This document shows, piece after piece, positions 62,344 to 64,000 of a stretch of DNA of 64,000 bases. The translations under genes and the position numbers were made by a program. Position 1 is the stretch's first letter. Each line of letters opens with the position of its first letter. The notes below the pieces were generated by a model that worked only from the letters and a program-made list of their open reading frames with translations, was not told the DNA's origin and searched no databases. Location of the stretch: NCBI GenBank assembly GCA_965153355.1, contig OZ231126.1, positions 44,950,001 through 45,014,000 of the forward strand, in the 5' to 3' direction. Source of the DNA: Flaccisagitta enflata (lineage: Eukaryota > Chaetognatha > Sagittoidea > Aphragmophora).

Positions 62344-62344
62344 A
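62339..62344 (+). promoter_or_regulatory. AATAAA overlapping the in-frame stop
   Basis: The TAA stop at 62341-62343 is embedded in AATAAA, a potential polyadenylation hexamer. If used, it would give a transcript ending near the short form. This is only a sequence coincidence unless transcripts confirm it. Confidence 0.2.
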
Positions 62345-62349
62345 GGCGA

Positions 62350-63168
62350 ATGTGGAATTCTGCACTCAAGCTTAAATGTTTGGATGCAAGTGGCAAAAAG
62401 GCTTTGAATACCTATGGCTCACTTTCAAGCGTGCAAAAAGTTGAGCATTTGAAAAAAGCAGTGCAGAATTTGGATTTCTTTCTGAAAGAAGCATGTAAAG
62501 ATCCTGATTTTGGCGAGAGATGGGTGGAAAAAGACCTGAGAGAATTTCTCTGGGCCATCAGGTTACCCAATTTCAAGAAAGACTATGCTCTGAGTTATAT
62601 ACTCAGCCTTGTGGAAAATTGCCGCAAAAATTGCCGCAAAAATTTCCCATCGCCTGTAGTCACCTTTTATGAAGCTGTGCTTTGCTTCCTCATGGGAATC
62701 GGCTCTAAAACCAAACCTATTGAAGATTCCAAGTTTTCACGCTCATTGGAGCTATTTGACAAGTTACAAGAGCATGATAAAAAAAGAACCATCAGGCTGT
62801 CCAAATATGCTATGCTGCGGGAGTTTTTAGGGGCTGAAGGAGAGATGAAAAGGCTTGTCGCCTCGTTCAAAGGATTGCCAGTGAATGAAGAGAAAGTTGA
62901 AAGATGCACAGGCCGTGTAAAGATCTCCAACGATGAACAGGAGCACTATGGCAGGATCTCCTTGCTAAGTATTGGTCAAAGACAGTGTCCACGGAGAGAA
63001 AATGGCAATCCTATTGATGTCTATTTCACATGCCATAGTGTCCATCGAGCTGGAGACAGACCTCAAATTTCACTCTCTGCACTTAAAGGCAAGAAAGTTC
63101 GATTTATGCTCTCTTTTTCCATCGAAAATGGAATGGAGGCTCGTGATATTGCACTGACTGATTCATGA
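62350..63168 (+). CDS. C-terminal part of the SAMD9-like protein (helical + OB-like), after an in-frame stop
   Basis: Continues in exactly the same reading frame as 59027-62340, separated by TAA and two codons (AGG CGA). The 272 residues begin with helices (VEHLKKAVQNLDFFLKE) that continue the TPR-like region. They end in a beta-rich domain (residues 178-268: GRVKISNDEQEHYGRI, IDVYFTCHSV, VRFMLSFSIENGMEARDI) matching the OB-like C-terminus of SAMD9-family proteins. Exons plus this part total about 1,600 codons, close to human SAMD9 (about 1,589). It is therefore probably one gene with a nonsense codon, readthrough site or sequence error, not an independent gene. If the stop is real this part would not be made unless a separate transcript exists. 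Confidence 0.65.
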   Translation: MWNSALKLKCLDASGKKALNTYGSLSSVQKVEHLKKAVQNLDFFLKEACKDPDFGERWVEKDLREFLWAIRLPNFKKDYALSYILSLVENCRKNCRKNFPSPVVTFYEAVLCFLMGIGSKTKPIEDSKFSRSLELFDKLQEHDKKRTIRLSKYAMLREFLGAEGEMKRLVASFKGLPVNEEKVERCTGRVKISNDEQEHYGRISLLSIGQRQCPRRENGNPIDVYFTCHSVHRAGDRPQISLSALKGKKVRFMLSFSIENGMEARDIALTDS

Positions 63169-63364
63169 ATTATGCTTCTGATAGCAGACTGAAGGAAGCT
63201 TCATCATTATGAAACCACTAAATCAAATGACTAATCAGAAATCAAGGTGGCCTGGTCACTATATCCGCAATGGGCGATGATTGCTTTACAGAAGTTGCAT
63301 CTAGTTTTAATTGTTGTAACTTATTTGACTGATTAGATTGTTATATGTACAATGTAGAAGCTTG

Positions 63365-63370
63365 AATAAA
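63365..63370 (+). promoter_or_regulatory. Candidate polyadenylation signal AATAAA
   Basis: First AATAAA after the TGA at 63166-63168, about 200 bp downstream, which is a plausible 3' UTR length for the full-length gene. Confidence 0.5.
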
Positions 63371-64000
63371 ATTACACTAAGGAGGAATATTGAAAAGATC
63401 AAGAGGCATCATTTCTAATCAACAATTGAAATATAACCATCTTTGAATCAGCAGCTATATTTGCCCTCATTTTTCACAATACGCGGAGCTTCATAGTGAA
63501 GCTAAATGTCAACCAAACTAATTGAATGTTGATTCTTGTTTCCTGCAAAAGGACTCCTCAGACTTCTTTGAAGGATGTTCTTTAGCATGATTTTGATTAA
63601 AAAACTTTTAAGAAAAACAAAAGCTTTTTTAGAATCCTTACTTGTATGAGTTGGACCACATTACTTTACAACCAAAAATGAAAATAAGGACAAGAGAGCC
63701 TTAGGAGTTCCTAACAGAGTTTATTGTGCACCCTTCACACCTATCCTTAGAATTATCGAAAATCCATCTAAATTCCTATCAAAGAGCAGCTCAACAGTCA
63801 TTGCCTTTAATCAAGATTTTTCCCAACAATTGAGAACCCCAAACTCTCTATCAGTAAAGTAATCATACTCTAAATTGGAGCAAAATAAACCTTTTAAGGA
63901 CTAGTGAATCATCAAAAGACGATGTATTTACTAAAGGCAGTATTGTGAAGAAACCATACCCTGTAGTAAAGAATCAAGGGTTAGCCAACTGGGACCGCCG
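63371..64000. other. Non-coding, no gene seen
   Basis: AT-rich sequence after the gene. No open frame, repeat array or transposon terminus recognised. Confidence 0.4.

Noticed and set aside
62350-63168. C-terminal part as an independent downstream gene
   Set aside because: Same frame, only two codons after the stop, no promoter or splice signal between, and together with upstream sequence it completes the expected SAMD9-like length and domain order.

Overview
The window looks like nuclear DNA from an invertebrate animal. Genes are sparse and split by GT-AG introns with in-frame phase-1 junctions. Polyadenylation hexamers are present, and there is no sign of operons or ribosome binding sites. 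Most of the DNA is microsatellites, minisatellites and non-autonomous transposons. The protein families seen (an animal RasGEF, and a SAMD9-like protein fused to a DZIP3-type HEPN domain) fit a marine invertebrate such as a cnidarian, sponge, mollusc or lancelet. The sequence alone does not fix the phylum.

Layout. 1-4905 (block A1) and 4965-14206 (block B1) are collinear with 17441-22915 (block A2) and 35216-45054 (block B2). A 10-N gap at 14207-14216 sits exactly at the end of B1. The A blocks carry the last exon of a RasGEF gene, intact in A1 and frameshifted in A2. Two upstream exons of the A2 copy lie at 14217-14509 and 15434-15823. The B blocks hold no convincing gene. The two copies differ mainly by presence or absence of transposons, which supplies empty sites for several of them. 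Either this is a real ~10-kb duplication, or two haplotypes of one locus were joined at the gap. I favour the second reading.

Mobile DNA. Three families (called F1, F2 and F3 here) share subterminal inverted repeats, a hairpin next to the 3' end, a microsatellite or minisatellite centre, insertion at T-rich sites and no clear target duplication. This is the DINE-1/Helentron-associated (rolling-circle, non-autonomous) architecture. F1 is the commonest, and its hairpins change sequence between subfamilies while still pairing. Other elements are a hAT-like element with an 8-bp target duplication and an empty site, a 2.86-kb long-armed foldback with CACTAG termini and a 4-bp target duplication, several TA-flanked palindromic MITEs, and a GGGCG-TIR MITE family.

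The main complete gene is at 57948-63168 on the + strand. It is a two-exon gene encoding a DZIP3-like HEPN domain, a Schlafen/AlbA_2-like domain, a SIR2-like or linker region, a SAMD9-type P-loop NTPase, a helical repeat region and a C-terminal OB-like domain. The exon junction is in frame, and its intron contains an F1 element. A single in-frame TAA at 62341-62343 separates the C-terminal domain from the rest. By analogy with SAMD9/SAMD9L it is probably a cytosolic innate-immune protein acting on RNA or translation. The RasGEF gene is an ordinary small-GTPase exchange factor, and nothing links the two functionally.
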